Assembly: GCF_009827305.1 (NCBI RefSeq)
Contig: NZ_WTYJ01000005.1
Span: 1-64,000, forward strand
Reading direction: 5' to 3'
From: Croceibacterium xixiisoli
GTDB taxonomy: Bacteria > Pseudomonadota > Alphaproteobacteria > Sphingomonadales > Sphingomonadaceae
Length of the DNA stretch: 64,000 nt
Shown: positions 43,466-55,995 of the stretch, in pieces
Position numbering within the stretch: position 1 is the stretch's first letter
Layout of the letters: each line of letters opens with the position of its first letter
The notes under the pieces: generated by a model
What the model was told of the DNA's origin: nothing
Database searches by the model: none
The model's input: only the letters and a program-made list of their open reading frames with translations
Made by a program: the position numbers and the translations under genes

Positions 43466-44478
43466 GCGGCCTGGCGCCGTACGAACGGTTCATAGAAACG
43501 GTCGATTTCGCCAAGCACTTCAGCGGCATCATCAATGAAGTTCACATGATTGCGGAACTCGGCCGAACCATGCATGCCCTTGGTGTACCAGCCCAGATGC
43601 TTGCGGGCCATCTTGACCCCAAGGTCGCGGCCGTAATGGTCCAGCATGGCGTGATAATGCTCGATCAGCAGGGCATGCTGTTCGCCGAAACCAGGCGTTG
43701 CCAGTGTCTCTCCGGTTTTCCACCAGTGCATGATCTGCGCCAGCAACCAGGGGCGGCCATAGGAACCGCGCCCCACCATCAGCCCGTCAGCGGCCGACTG
43801 CTCCAGCGCCTTTGCGCTGTCCTCGACGCTGCAGATATCGCCATTGACGATCACCGGAATGGACACGGCATCCTTGACCTTGCGGATGAAAGCCCAATCC
43901 GCGCTGCCCTTGTACATCTGATTGCGGGTGCGACCGTGAACGGTGATCATCTTGACCCCGGTATCCTCGGCAATCTTCGCCAGTTCAGGGGCGTTCAGGC
44001 AGTCGAGATCCCAGCCCATCCGCATCTTGACGGTGACCGGCACGGACACGGCCTTGACGGTCGCTTCCATCAGCTTCGTGGCCAGCGGCACTTCGCGCAT
44101 CAGCGCCGAACCGGCGAAACCATTGACCACCTTGCGCACCGGGCAGCCGAAATTGATGTCGATGATGGCCGCGCCGCGATCTTCGTTGAGCTTGGCCGCA
44201 TCTGCCATCGATTCCGGATCGCAGCCGACCAATTGCATGGACACCGGATCTTCGATCGGAGCCCATGCCGCCTTCTGCAGCGATTGACGCGTTTCGCGGA
44301 TCATCGCCTGACTGGCGATCATTTCCGTCACATTCAGCCCCGAACCATAGCGACGCACCAGCGCGCGGAACGGCATATCGGTGACCCCGGTCATGGGTGC
44401 CAGCACGACCGGGCAGTCGATCCGGACGGGTCCGATATCGATCGGCTGCAAGGGCGGAGGGGGTGGAAGCTGGGCCAT
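43462..44478 (-). CDS. dusB: tRNA-dihydrouridine synthase DusB (NifR3)
   Basis: A 338-residue flavoprotein that reduces uridines in tRNA to dihydrouridine. Motifs: [14 protein letters not shown] at the start, [19 protein letters not shown] with the catalytic Cys, and [13 protein letters not shown]. The start is ATG 44478 (MAQLPPP); the frame extends further but has no support. It heads the dusB-ntrBC operon, an arrangement conserved in Proteobacteria, and is divergent from ispDF 79 bp away. Confidence 0.95.
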   Translation of the reverse strand: MAQLPPPPPLQPIDIGPVRIDCPVVLAPMTGVTDMPFRALVRRYGSGLNVTEMIASQAMIRETRQSLQKAAWAPIEDPVSMQLVGCDPESMADAAKLNEDRGAAIIDINFGCPVRKVVNGFAGSALMREVPLATKLMEATVKAVSVPVTVKMRMGWDLDCLNAPELAKIAEDTGVKMITVHGRTRNQMYKGSADWAFIRKVKDAVSIPVIVNGDICSVEDSAKALEQSAADGLMVGRGSYGRPWLLAQIMHWWKTGETLATPGFGEQHALLIEHYHAMLDHYGRDLGVKMARKHLGWYTKGMHGSAEFRNHVNFIDDAAEVLGEIDRFYEPFVRRQAA

Positions 44479-44557
44479 AATACAAAGGTGCCTAAAATTT
44501 GAGCAGCGCATAGTGGATTGCGGCCCTGCTCGCAAGCCGCTAGCCCCGCCGCGCATC

Positions 44558-45739
44558 ATGGCCGTGTCAGCTTCATCGGATCGCCCGCCTTTCGCTGCGG
44601 TCATCGTCGCCGCCGGCAAGGGGCTGCGCGCCGGCCAGCCCCTGCCCAAGCAATTTGCCAATTGGCGCGGTCAGCCGGTCATCCGGCATGCCGCCCTCTC
44701 GTTGTCCCGGGCCGGCGCGGAACGCATTGCGATCGCTATTCCCGACGGCGCGGATGAAATTGCCCGCGGCATTCTGACCGGGATCGACGGAATCATTCTG
44801 CTGCCCGGCGGTGCCACGCGTCAGGAATCGGTGAGATGTGCGCTGGAAACGCTCGCCGCCAATGGTGCCTGGCCCCATGTGCTGATCCATGATGCCGCGC
44901 GCCCCGATTGCCCCGAGACCGTGATCGACCGCCTGCGCGAAGGCTTGTTGCGCCATCCTGCGGCGATCCCTGTTCTGCCCGTGGTGGACAGTCTGGCGAT
45001 CAGCACCGATGGCCTGATGACGGGCAGCGCCCGACGGGAAGAACTGCGTCGGGTCCAGACCCCCCAGGCCTTCCGTTTCGATGACATTCTGGCTGCCCAC
45101 CACGCGTGGCACGGCGCAGCTGATGCGGGCGATGACGCCCAGGTCGCGCGCGCTCATGGGCTGGAGGTGGCGCTGGTCGATGGCGACGAACGATTGCACA
45201 AGCTGACATTTGCGGAAGATTTCATGACCAGACCCACCACCTTCCCCCGCGTCGGTACGGGGTTCGACGTTCACCGGTTGGCAGAAGGCGAAGACCTCTG
45301 GCTCTGCGGCCTCAAAATCGATCACACCCACGGCCTCGCCGGCCATAGCGACGCCGATGTTGGCCTCCACGCGGTGGTCGATGCGATCCTGGGCGCGGTC
45401 GCGGCCGGCGATATCGGGCAGCATTTTCCGCCCAGCGATCCGCAATGGCGCGGCGCCTCGTCCGACCGATTTGTCGAACATGCGGTGAAACTGGGCCGGG
45501 AGGCGGGCTATGCCGTCGGCAATGTCGATCTGACGCTGATCTGCGAAGCGCCCAAGATCGGTCCGCATCGGGACGCAATGCGGGCCCGGCTTGCCGAACT
45601 GTTGCAGGTCGCGGTAGGATCGGTCAGCGTGAAGGCGACCACCACAGAACGGCTGGGCATGACCGGCCGTGGTGAAGGTATTGCAGCGCAGGCGGTGGCC
45701 ACCATGATCCCGCTGGAAAGGACAGACCTGGATGACTGA
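44558..45739 (+). CDS. ispDF: Bifunctional IspDF
   Basis: A 393-residue fusion of two enzymes of the methylerythritol phosphate (isoprenoid) pathway. IspD (about 1-225) has the nucleotide-binding [14 protein letters not shown] and PKQF; IspF (about 230-393) has [29 protein letters not shown] and [16 protein letters not shown]. IspD makes CDP-methylerythritol, IspF the cyclic diphosphate; the kinase IspE step lies in between. The fusion is usual in Alphaproteobacteria. The hypothetical gene downstream overlaps by eight bases. Confidence 0.97.
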   Translation: MAVSASSDRPPFAAVIVAAGKGLRAGQPLPKQFANWRGQPVIRHAALSLSRAGAERIAIAIPDGADEIARGILTGIDGIILLPGGATRQESVRCALETLAANGAWPHVLIHDAARPDCPETVIDRLREGLLRHPAAIPVLPVVDSLAISTDGLMTGSARREELRRVQTPQAFRFDDILAAHHAWHGAADAGDDAQVARAHGLEVALVDGDERLHKLTFAEDFMTRPTTFPRVGTGFDVHRLAEGEDLWLCGLKIDHTHGLAGHSDADVGLHAVVDAILGAVAAGDIGQHFPPSDPQWRGASSDRFVEHAVKLGREAGYAVGNVDLTLICEAPKIGPHRDAMRARLAELLQVAVGSVSVKATTTERLGMTGRGEGIAAQAVATMIPLERTDLDD

Positions 45740-46292
45740 CCCTCGTAAGCTGGGGATGTTCCTCGGCGCGGTGCTGCTTGCGGTGACACCTCATGTCGCC
45801 TCTGCCCAGCAGCGATGCGTGACCGAGGCTGAGGTGAGTGCGATGACCATCTATGCGGTGCCGAGCATGGTAAAGAGCCTGCAAAGCCGATGCGCTGGTC
45901 GCCTTTCTTCAACCGGTTTCCTGGCCACTCGGGGGCAGCAATTCGCTGGGCGTTATGCTGCGCTTCAGACCACGGTGTGGCCACGGGCGAAATCGGGCCT
46001 GCTCAAGATCATCGCCAGCCGGACGCAAAGCGAAGCTGCCATCCGCAATCAGAATACGCGTGGCCTGGACATGATCGGCAATCTGCCTGACGAAGCGGTG
46101 CGGCCTTTCGTTGATGCGCTGATCGTTCAGGAACTGACCCCGCAGATCGATCTGGCCAATTGCAGCAAGATCGAACGGGCGATGCAGGCTGTTGCACCGA
46201 TCGACCCGGAAGTGTCCGCCGGCCTTGTTGGTCTGGTGGTGGGGCTGGCACAGCCCAAGGACATCAGCATCTGCCCGGAAAGCGGGCAATGA
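45732..46292 (+). CDS. Exported hypothetical protein
   Basis: A 186-residue protein with a signal peptide ([20 protein letters not shown], cleavage after ASA). The mature part is mostly helical with four cysteines (CVTE, SRCAG, NCSK, ICPES), compatible with two disulfides. I do not recognise a family, although similar proteins accompany ispDF and cinA in sphingomonads. The ATG overlaps ispDF and the stop overlaps the cinA start (ATGA). Confidence 0.75.
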   Translation: MTDPRKLGMFLGAVLLAVTPHVASAQQRCVTEAEVSAMTIYAVPSMVKSLQSRCAGRLSSTGFLATRGQQFAGRYAALQTTVWPRAKSGLLKIIASRTQSEAAIRNQNTRGLDMIGNLPDEAVRPFVDALIVQELTPQIDLANCSKIERAMQAVAPIDPEVSAGLVGLVVGLAQPKDISICPESGQ

Positions 46293-46786
46293 GCGATAGC
46301 CTGCTGCCTGCCGATATTGTGGCCCTCGCCCGCCGCGTGATTGCGGAAAATCGCGTGATCGGGCGCAAGGTTACCGTAGCTGAGAGTTGCACCGGCGGCC
46401 TTGTTGCCGCGGCGCTGACGGAAATCCCCGGATCGTCGGAAGTGTTCGAACAGGGATTTGTCACTTATTCCAACGAGGCCAAGGAAGACCGGCTTCGCGT
46501 GTCATCGGATATCATCGAAGCCTTCGGTGCCGTTTCCGTCGCCTGCGTTTACGCGATGGCTCAGGGCGCGCTGGAGCTCAGCAAAGCCGATGTCGCGGTG
46601 GCGATCAGCGGTATTGCCGGGCCCGATGGTGGCACGGATACCAAGCCTGTCGGCACGGTGGTGTTTGCCCGGGCCGTGCGCGGCGAAGAAAAGAGCGAGG
46701 CTGAATCCCGCCTGTTCGATGGGCAGGATCGCGCCGGTGTCCGCCGTCAGGCGACGCTTTGTGCGCTGGAACTGCTGTTGCCGTAA
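46289..46786 (+). CDS. pncC: CinA-family nicotinamide-nucleotide amidohydrolase (PncC)
   Basis: A 165-residue amidase of the CinA C-terminal family that deamidates nicotinamide mononucleotide for NAD salvage. Recognisable blocks are TVAESCTGGLVAAALTEIPG with the active Ser/Cys region, VTYSNEAK, and ISGIAGPDGGT plus KPVGTVVFA. Only the amidohydrolase half is present, as in E. coli PncC. Its last 40 bases overlap the end of the COQ10-like gene on the opposite strand. Confidence 0.93.
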   Translation: MSDSLLPADIVALARRVIAENRVIGRKVTVAESCTGGLVAAALTEIPGSSEVFEQGFVTYSNEAKEDRLRVSSDIIEAFGAVSVACVYAMAQGALELSKADVAVAISGIAGPDGGTDTKPVGTVVFARAVRGEEKSEAESRLFDGQDRAGVRRQATLCALELLLP

Positions 46787-47208
46787 AGCTCGTCTGCCCG
46801 GGTTTCGAATGCGGCAACCATCTTGCGGAAGGCGCGATCGAAATATTGCCCGGCCAGCATTTCGAACATCTTGTTGCGGAAGCTGAAATCGACATGGAAA
46901 TCGATTTCGCAACCGCCTTCGGGCAAGTCGCGGAAATCCCAGCGATTGTCCAGGTCCCTCATGGGGCCGTCGATATAGAACACCTCGATCATGCGCGGCC
47001 GATCCTTGATCACGCGTGAGGTGAATTTTTCTCGCAGAGCCTTGAAGCCCACCAGCATGTCGGCGACCAGTTCGCTGCCGTTGTCGGATTTGACGCGGGT
47101 GGCCACCACCCATGGCAGGAATTCGCCATAGCGACCGACGTCCGCGACAAGATCGAACATCTGTTCTGCCGAATAGGGCAGCCGGCGGGTTTCGTGAATT
47201 CCAGGCAT
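46747..47208 (-). CDS. COQ10-like coenzyme Q-binding START protein
   Basis: A 153-residue START-fold protein of the COQ10/RatA family that binds ubiquinone and supports respiration. Motifs: MFDLVADVGRYGEFLPWV, and CEIDFHVDFSFRN in the second half. It follows lipA: its ATG at 47208 is within the lipA stop (ATGA-type). Some members are called RatA ribosome toxins; the lipA neighbourhood favours the COQ10 role. Confidence 0.92.
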   Translation of the reverse strand: MPGIHETRRLPYSAEQMFDLVADVGRYGEFLPWVVATRVKSDNGSELVADMLVGFKALREKFTSRVIKDRPRMIEVFYIDGPMRDLDNRWDFRDLPEGGCEIDFHVDFSFRNKMFEMLAGQYFDRAFRKMVAAFETRADELYGNSSSSAQSVA

Positions 47209-48146
47209 CAGGCGTGCTGGTTCTGCTTTGCCAGCCGGGCTTCGCGTGCGGCCTTCATCTGGGCGAAATCATCGCCCGCGTGATAGCTGGAACGGGTCAG
47301 CGGGCTGGCCGCCACCTGCAGGAAGCCCTTGGCCCGGGCAATCGAGCCATAGGCATCAAATGCCTGCGGCGTGACGAAATCCTGCACCTTGGCATGCTTC
47401 GGCGTCGGCTGCAGATACTGCCCCATGGTGATGAAATCGACATTCGCGCAACGCATGTCGTCCATGACCTGGTGCACTTCGAGCCGCTGTTCGCCCAGGC
47501 CCATCATGATACCGGATTTGGTGAAGATCATCGGATCGTGATTTTTCACCTCTTCCAGTAGGCGGAGAGAGGCATAATAGCGCGCGCCGGGGCGAATGGT
47601 CGGGTAGAGCCGCGGCACGGTTTCCAGATTGTGGTTGTACACGTCCGGCCCGGCCGCGCAGATCGCTTCCAGCGCAGGGCGCATCTTGCCACGGAAATCG
47701 GGTGTCAGGATTTCAATCGTGGTGTTGGGTGTATTCCGGCGCAGCGCCTGGATCACCTTCACGAACTGCCCCGCGCCGCCATCGGGCAAATCGTCCCGGT
47801 CGACACTGGTTATAACGATATGTTCCAGACCCATCTTGGCCGCAGCGGTGGCCACATGTTCGGGCTCGAGCGGATCGACCTTGCGCGGCATGCCGGTCTT
47901 GACGTTGCAGAACGCACAGGCGCGCGTGCAGACATCGCCCAGGATCATCACCGTCGCATGCTTCTTGGTCCAGCATTCACCGATGTTGGGACAGGCAGCC
48001 TCCTCACACACAGTGTTGAGGCTCAGGCCGCGCATCAGCGCGCGGGTTTCCTGATATCCCTTGCTGACCGGGGCTTTAACCCGGATCCAGTCAGGTTTGC
48101 GTTGATGCGGAGGCTGCGGCGCTACGGAAGATTCTGTCATCTCCAT
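47208..48146 (-). CDS. lipA: Lipoyl synthase
   Basis: A radical-SAM enzyme of about 312 residues that inserts two sulfurs into octanoyl groups to form lipoate. The auxiliary cluster motif [12 protein letters not shown] and the radical-SAM motif CTRACAFC are intact, and the C-terminal RSSYHAGD serine ligand is present. ATG 48146 or 48140 (MTESSVAPQ) is preferred to 48194, which would reach into the carbonic anhydrase start. Core metabolism; in an operon with the COQ10-like gene. Confidence 0.96.
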   Translation of the reverse strand: MEMTESSVAPQPPHQRKPDWIRVKAPVSKGYQETRALMRGLSLNTVCEEAACPNIGECWTKKHATVMILGDVCTRACAFCNVKTGMPRKVDPLEPEHVATAAAKMGLEHIVITSVDRDDLPDGGAGQFVKVIQALRRNTPNTTIEILTPDFRGKMRPALEAICAAGPDVYNHNLETVPRLYPTIRPGARYYASLRLLEEVKNHDPMIFTKSGIMMGLGEQRLEVHQVMDDMRCANVDFITMGQYLQPTPKHAKVQDFVTPQAFDAYGSIARAKGFLQVAASPLTRSSYHAGDDFAQMKAAREARLAKQNQHA

Positions 48147-48187
48147 TACAGTAGGGAACTGCCTTGCCACTGGCAATGGCAGGAGGC

Positions 48188-48847
48188 ATGGCAAAACGCA
48201 TGACAGACGAATCCTCAGAACTCGACTATCTGATCGCCGGCTATCAGCGTTTCCGGGAAATCGGCTGGGAACCAGAACGCGACCGCTGGGCCGCCTTGCG
48301 CGAAGGGCAGCAGCCCCGCATCATGGTGATCGCCTGTTCGGACAGCCGCGTCGATCCGGCGCAGATCTTCGACGTTAATCCAGGCGAGATCTTCGTGGTG
48401 CGCAATGTGGCGGCGCTCGTTCCCCCCTTCGAAACGACCCCTGGGCATCACGGTGTCTCGGCCGCGCTGGAATTTGCAGTGCAGGTTCTCAAGGTCGCCG
48501 AAATCGTCGTCATGGGCCACGGCAAATGCGGCGGTTGCCGTGCCGCACTGACCGATGAGCTACGCCATGAACCACCGGGAAGCGGTGGCTTTATCGCCAA
48601 TTGGATCGACATGCTGGGCGATGCCCGGGAACCCATCGTGGAAGAACTGGGCGTTACTGGCCCGGCAGCAGAACGGGCGATGGAACTGGCGGCAGTCAAG
48701 GTCAGCCTGGCCAATCTGCGCACCTTCCCCTGCGTTTCGACGAAGGAAGCCAAGGGCAATCTGGTGCTGCGGGGCGCCTATTTCGCCATTTCCGACGGCG
48801 TCCTCCACCTGCTGGACGAAAATACGGGCGCGTTCTCCCCGGTTTGA
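48188..48847 (+). CDS. can: Beta-carbonic anhydrase
   Basis: A zinc enzyme of 215-219 residues interconverting CO2 and bicarbonate. The ligands are in ACSDSRVDP (Cys, Asp-Arg dyad) and GHGKCGGC (His, Cys). AGGAGG at 48179-48185 is very close to ATG 48188 and 13 bases from ATG 48200, so either start is possible. Divergent from lipA with about 40 bp between the starts. Confidence 0.95.
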   Translation: MAKRMTDESSELDYLIAGYQRFREIGWEPERDRWAALREGQQPRIMVIACSDSRVDPAQIFDVNPGEIFVVRNVAALVPPFETTPGHHGVSAALEFAVQVLKVAEIVVMGHGKCGGCRAALTDELRHEPPGSGGFIANWIDMLGDAREPIVEELGVTGPAAERAMELAAVKVSLANLRTFPCVSTKEAKGNLVLRGAYFAISDGVLHLLDENTGAFSPV

Positions 48848-48927
48848 TCGCCCGATAAGGCTGTCCATCCACGGTTGGCAGGGCTCTGCCGCTTGCGCCC
48901 TGTCCGGCTGCGCGCCATCATCGCGCG

Positions 48928-49638
48928 ATGCAGCCAGACACGCATAAGAACATCGCCCTGCTGATCGATGCTGACAATGCCAGCCATCATGCGATCGATC
49001 CGGTTCTGACGGTTCTCGCCGAACTCGGCCAGGTCAATATTCGGCGCGCCTATGCCAATTGGGCCAAGTCCGCTTTGGGCAATTGGAACAAGATTACCCA
49101 CCGGTATGGCCTGCAGCCGATCCAGCAGTTCGATCTGACCAAGGGCAAGAATGCCACCGACATGGCGATGACGATCGATGCGCTCGATCTGCTCTATCGT
49201 GGCAAGGTCGATGGCTTCGGGATCATGAGTTCCGACAGCGATTTCACTCCGCTGGTCACAAGGCTGCGGCAGGATGGCCTGGTGGTTTATGGCTTTGGCA
49301 GCAGCCAGGCGCCCGAAGCGTTCAAGACTGCCTGCACCCGCTATATTGACGTCGACCAGTTGATCCGCACGGCCAAGGATGCTGAACCCACCCCGGCCAG
49401 CACGGCGATCGACCGGGAAATCATCGAATTGCTGGCCGGCGCCTGGAAGGCGGCGAGCCGCGATGAGGAAGGTTTCGCCCGGCTGCAGGAAGTCGGGCAG
49501 ATTGCCGGCAATCGATCCAGCTTCGATGTGCGCAACCATGGTTTCAAGCGGCTGGCCGATCTGGTGGGCGCCGCCAGTGACAATTTCAAACTCGAACGCA
49601 GAGCCGACAAGCAGCTTTATGTGAAGCGGCTGCGCTGA
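48928..49638 (+). CDS. NYN-domain (PIN-like) protein with OST-HTH/LOTUS tail
   Basis: A 236-residue probable ribonuclease of the LabA/NYN family. Acidic active-site residues are visible in LLIDADNASHH, KNATDMAMTIDALDLLY and IMSSDSDFTPLV. The C-terminal third (from about 160: ELLAGAWKAASRDEEGFARL to KLERRADKQLYVKRL) has the OST-HTH/LOTUS pattern, an RNA-binding winged helix. Bacterial members are thought to process RNA; targets are unknown. It stands alone between carbonic anhydrase and the MerR gene. Confidence 0.9.
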   Translation: MQPDTHKNIALLIDADNASHHAIDPVLTVLAELGQVNIRRAYANWAKSALGNWNKITHRYGLQPIQQFDLTKGKNATDMAMTIDALDLLYRGKVDGFGIMSSDSDFTPLVTRLRQDGLVVYGFGSSQAPEAFKTACTRYIDVDQLIRTAKDAEPTPASTAIDREIIELLAGAWKAASRDEEGFARLQEVGQIAGNRSSFDVRNHGFKRLADLVGAASDNFKLERRADKQLYVKRLR

Positions 49639-50040
49639 TCATTCGCGCGCCAGCGTGGCGATGATCGGGCACAGCCCCCCGGCACCTGCCCCGCATTCAT
49701 GCGCCAGCCGGCTCAGGTGATCGCGGGCATGTTGCAGCCGGGCGATATCGGCATCGAGTGCGGCGATCCGCTCCTGCGCCAGCCGCCTGGCTTCGCTGCG
49801 ATCGTCAAGCGCATCGAGTTCCTTCAGCCGGGCGATTTCCGCCAGCGTGAAACCGGCGTTCTTCCCTGCCGCGATGAACTTCAGCGTCTGGACATCGGTT
49901 TCGTCATAATGCCGAATTCCCGCACCGGGCATTTTCGACGGACGTGGGTCACGCAGCAATCCGCGTCGCTGGTAATAGCGCACGGTTTCGACGCCGATGC
50001 CCACCATCCGGGCCAATTGCCCAATAGACATGGATGACAT
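49639..50040 (-). CDS. MerR-family regulator, MerR-like but lacking Cys82 equivalent
   Basis: A 133-residue regulator with a MerR helix-turn-helix (IGQLARMVGIGVETVRYYQR) and a C-terminal dimer helix. The end, HECGAGAGGLCPIIATLA, closely recalls the mercury loop of Tn501 MerR, but the spacing is C-x7-C (Cys116, Cys124) instead of C-x8-C and the third ligand Cys82 is replaced (DDRSEARRLA, no other Cys). It therefore probably senses something other than Hg(II) or senses thiol-type signals. It is divergent from a glutaredoxin-MauE gene with a mer-like promoter between them. Confidence 0.9.
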   Translation of the reverse strand: MSSMSIGQLARMVGIGVETVRYYQRRGLLRDPRPSKMPGAGIRHYDETDVQTLKFIAAGKNAGFTLAEIARLKELDALDDRSEARRLAQERIAALDADIARLQHARDHLSRLAHECGAGAGGLCPIIATLARE

Positions 50041-50042
50041 GC

Positions 50043-50074
50043 TTGACTCCGTACCTGGGTACGGGGGTTATAGA
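50043..50074 (+). promoter_or_regulatory. MerR-type promoter with palindromic operator
   Basis: TTGACT (-35, 50043-50048), 20 bases, TATAGA (-10, 50069-50074). The spacer holds the palindrome CCGTACCTGGGTACGG (50049-50064), nearly the classic mer operator core CCGTAC-N4-GTACGG. The overlong spacer is the mark of MerR-controlled promoters. Transcription would begin about four bases before ATG 50085. Confidence 0.85.
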
Positions 50075-50084
50075 TGTTCCCATC

Positions 50085-50852
50085 ATGACAGAGCAACCCG
50101 CCCCTACGCCCCCGCCCGCTTCTGAAAAACGGGCCAGCATCTACCGCATGGTCTATGACAGCCATGTCTGCCCCTACGGCCTGAAAGCCCTCTGGCTGCT
50201 GCGCCGGGCCGGCTATGTGGTTGATGACCATCATCTGACTTCGCGGGAGGATACGGACCGCTTCAAGCAGGAACGGGGCGTAGCCACTACGCCGCAGATT
50301 TTCGTCGATGGGCACAAGATCGGCGGCCATGACGATTTGCGCGCCTGGCTTGGCAAGCCCCTGCCTGCCAAGGGCGCCGTCAGCTACCGTCCGGTGCTGG
50401 CCGTGTTTGGTGTGGCAGCCGGTCTGGCGCTCGCTCTCAGCGCCGCAGTATTCGGCGATGCGATGACGACGCAGGCGGCGGAATGGTTCGTGGCCTTTTC
50501 CATGGCGATGCTGGCCATGCTGAAGCTGCAGGACGTCGAAACATTCTCTTCCATGTTCGTCGGCTACGATTTGCTGGCCCGACGCTTCGTGCCCTATGCC
50601 TATGCCTATCCTTATCTTGAGGCGCTGGCGGCGCTGCTGATGGCGGGGCGCCTGCTGCCCTGGCTATCAATCCCGATTGCCCTGTTCATCGGCACCATCG
50701 GATCCGTTTCGGTGATCTACGCCGTCTATGTGCAGAAGCGGTCGATCAAATGCGCCTGCGTCGGGGGCAGCGGCAGCGTGCCGCTGGGGTTCGTTTCGCT
50801 GACGGAAAATCTCGCCATGGTGGCGATGGCACTATGGATGCTCTGGCACTGA
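50085..50852 (+). CDS. Glutaredoxin-MauE fusion membrane protein
   Basis: A 255-residue protein: an N-terminal glutaredoxin-like domain (about 20-95; MVYDSHVCPYGLKALWLL with Cys-Pro-Tyr-Gly, cis-Pro in ATTPQIFVDGHKIGG) and a MauE/DoxX-like membrane domain with four helices (from about 100). The glutaredoxin site has one Cys (CPYG), so it may act by a monothiol mechanism; Cys-Ala-Cys near the end (IKCACVGGSGS) may take part in electron transfer. The ATG lies about four bases after the expected start of transcription, so the mRNA may be nearly leaderless. Control by the MerR neighbour is strongly suggested by the promoter. Confidence 0.88.
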   Translation: MTEQPAPTPPPASEKRASIYRMVYDSHVCPYGLKALWLLRRAGYVVDDHHLTSREDTDRFKQERGVATTPQIFVDGHKIGGHDDLRAWLGKPLPAKGAVSYRPVLAVFGVAAGLALALSAAVFGDAMTTQAAEWFVAFSMAMLAMLKLQDVETFSSMFVGYDLLARRFVPYAYAYPYLEALAALLMAGRLLPWLSIPIALFIGTIGSVSVIYAVYVQKRSIKCACVGGSGSVPLGFVSLTENLAMVAMALWMLWH

Positions 50853-50862
50853 GACGCGACCA

Positions 50863-50886
50863 TGACAGCCCGCCGGCGGGCTGTCA
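50863..50886. terminator. Perfect 24-bp palindrome, bidirectional terminator
   Basis: TGACAGCCCGCC followed directly by its reverse complement forms a 12-bp stem with no loop. It separates the convergent glutaredoxin-MauE and lipoprotein genes and overlaps the lipoprotein stop. No T-run is present on either side. Confidence 0.65.
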
Positions 50887-51419
50887 GTTGTGGCACTCGG
50901 CAAAACCGCTGCCTTCGTAAACCACCCGGCCGAAAGCATCGCGCAGCATGATACTCCCCTGCTCTGCATGCTGTTCGCCGTCTGGCTCCGGCGTTTCCGT
51001 GTCGGGGCTGGCGGGTTGCGACGGATCGGGATGGGCGAGAATGTTCAGGCGCAGCGTATGTCCGCGTCCGGAATAGAGCGTTCGCGTGCCCGACGGCAGT
51101 TCCCGTGATCCCGGGTCGGCGGCAAAGCGCGTGATCCGTCCGCCCAGCTTCATGAAGGCATCGGTTTCCCTTGCGACCACCCGCGTGCTCAGATTGGTGC
51201 CTGGGGCATAGATGCAGCCTGGGCCGTCCATGTCATGGCGCTGCATGTCCGCGTCGAGGATCGGATCGGGCGTGATGAGCTCGACGGGCGGCGGGGCATT
51301 GTTCGCCTGTTCCACGGCGGCGACCATCTGTTCATCGGCGCGTCGTTGTTCTTCCGGGCTGACAGGCTCGGTGCAGGCCGCAAGCCACAGCAGAGTGCCG
51401 CACACCGCCAGTTTTCGCA

Positions 51420-51420
<1 letters not shown>
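50884..51420 (-). CDS. Lipoprotein, hypothetical
   Basis: A 178-residue protein with a lipoprotein signal (MRKLAVCGTLLWLAAC, lipobox LAAC) followed by a Glu/Gln-rich linker and a beta-rich domain with a C-x-Y region and two more Cys. No family recognised. ATG 51420 overlaps the mutL stop, so it is in the mutL operon. Probably anchored to the outer or inner membrane, facing the periplasm. Confidence 0.78.
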
Positions 51421-54493
<3,073 letters not shown>

Positions 54494-54527
54494 TTTTGGC
54501 GAACAGAGAATAAGGGGATAGGCGGTT

Positions 54528-55424
54528 ATGCCCCCGCCGGCCGGTCGCAGATCGGGCATCAACAGGAAAGAACAACTGGGCTTGTTCGCCGGCTATCTGG
54601 CCGTGGCGATTGCCATTGTGCTCGGCTGCGCGCTGCTGATCATTTCGCTGATCCGCCCGGAAGCTTTTGCCGGCCTGCGGAACATGGCGAGTGATCTGGC
54701 TTCGCCGGTCGGCGCTATCGGCGGGGAAAGCCGCGTTCGATCGCGCGGCTTCTTTGAAGACATCGCTGGCTATTACCATGCCGGGCAACGCAACGCCGAT
54801 CTTCAGAACGAGGTGGAGGTGGCGCGCATCCGCCTGGCCGAAGCAGAAGCGCTGAAGGTTGAAAATCGCCGCCTGAAGGCTGCCCTGGGGATGAGTGAGG
54901 GCAATCTGAAACCGGTTGCAACCGGCCGCCTGATCGGATCGACATCGGCCAGTGCCAGACGGTTTGCCTATTTGTCGGTCGGCAGCGCTGATGGCGTCCG
55001 CAACGGCATGCCGATCGTGTCCCCCATGGGGCTGGTTGGGCGGGTGCTGGAAGTCGGATCGGGCAGTGCTCGGGTGCTGCTGCTGACCGATAGCGAAAGC
55101 ATGGTTCCCGTCCGCCGGGCCACCGACAATGTGGTCGCATTTGCAGAGGGGCGGTCGGATGGATCGCTGCGGCTGCGGCTGATCAATCTGGGGATCAACC
55201 CGCTCAAGAAGGGGGATGTCTTCGTCACCTCTGGCGCAGGCGGGATGTTCCGGCCGGGTATCGCCGTTGCAGTGGCGACGGAAATCACCCGCGACGGGGC
55301 GATCGGTCGTGTGCTCAGCAATCCGGCAGCCACCGACGCGGTGATTGTGGAACCGGTCTGGCAACCCGCAGCCGTGGAGGCGATGAATACCGCGCCGGCG
55401 CCCCCTGTCGTCGGCACGGACTGA
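54528..55424 (+). CDS. mreC: Rod-shape protein MreC
   Basis: A 298-residue elongasome scaffold with one membrane helix (AVAIAIVLGCALLIISLI), a coiled coil (LQNEVEVARIRLAEAEAL) and two beta barrels (GLVGRVLEVGSGSARVLLLTD). It activates PBP2 and RodA. AAGGGG lies before ATG 54528, 34 bp after mreB. Confidence 0.93.
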   Translation: MPPPAGRRSGINRKEQLGLFAGYLAVAIAIVLGCALLIISLIRPEAFAGLRNMASDLASPVGAIGGESRVRSRGFFEDIAGYYHAGQRNADLQNEVEVARIRLAEAEALKVENRRLKAALGMSEGNLKPVATGRLIGSTSASARRFAYLSVGSADGVRNGMPIVSPMGLVGRVLEVGSGSARVLLLTDSESMVPVRRATDNVVAFAEGRSDGSLRLRLINLGINPLKKGDVFVTSGAGGMFRPGIAVAVATEITRDGAIGRVLSNPAATDAVIVEPVWQPAAVEAMNTAPAPPVVGTD

Positions 55425-55436
55425 TGGCCTGGGTTG

Positions 55437-55991
55437 ATGGACCGGCTTAACCCTAATTCCCGCAAGGACGCCTTCGGCAGCAAGATCAACCGCACGCATG
55501 TGCCGGTGCTTGCCTATGGCATCCCCTGGCTCAGCATCCTGCTCGGATCTCTGGCGCCGCTACTGCCGGTGATTGCGCCTGCGCCGGTCATGCCGCCGTT
55601 CGCCTTCATCATGCTCGTCGCCTGGCAATTGGTCCGCCCCGGCATCCTGCCACTGTGGGCCGGTCTGCCGCTGGGCCTGTTCGATGATCTTTATTCCGGT
55701 CAGCCGATCGGCAGTGCGGTCGTGCTTTTTTCCTGCGCCTTGCTCGCGACCGATCTGTTCGAGGGGCGGTTCCCTTACCGGAATTTTTTGCTCAACTGGT
55801 TCAATGCGGCGGTGCTGGTCACCATCTATGTCGCGCTGGCGACCCTCTTCTCCGGCGCCAAGCTGACGATTTTGCAGATGACGGTGATGCTGCCCCAGGT
55901 TTTTCTTTCCATCGCGGTGTTTCCGCTGGCCGCCTGGCTGGTGGCGATGCTTGATCGGCTGCGGCTGATGCGCCTTCGGCGCGTCGGCTGA
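55437..55991 (+). CDS. mreD: Rod-shape protein MreD
   Basis: A 184-residue multi-pass membrane protein with about five helices (for example YGIPWLSILLGSLAPLLP and FIMLVAWQLV) and the conserved PLGLFDDLYSG segment of MreD. It sits between mreC and the PBP2 gene. ATG 55437 is preferred to the TTG just before. Confidence 0.9.
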   Translation: MDRLNPNSRKDAFGSKINRTHVPVLAYGIPWLSILLGSLAPLLPVIAPAPVMPPFAFIMLVAWQLVRPGILPLWAGLPLGLFDDLYSGQPIGSAVVLFSCALLATDLFEGRFPYRNFLLNWFNAAVLVTIYVALATLFSGAKLTILQMTVMLPQVFLSIAVFPLAAWLVAMLDRLRLMRLRRVG

Positions 55992-55995
55992 CGCC

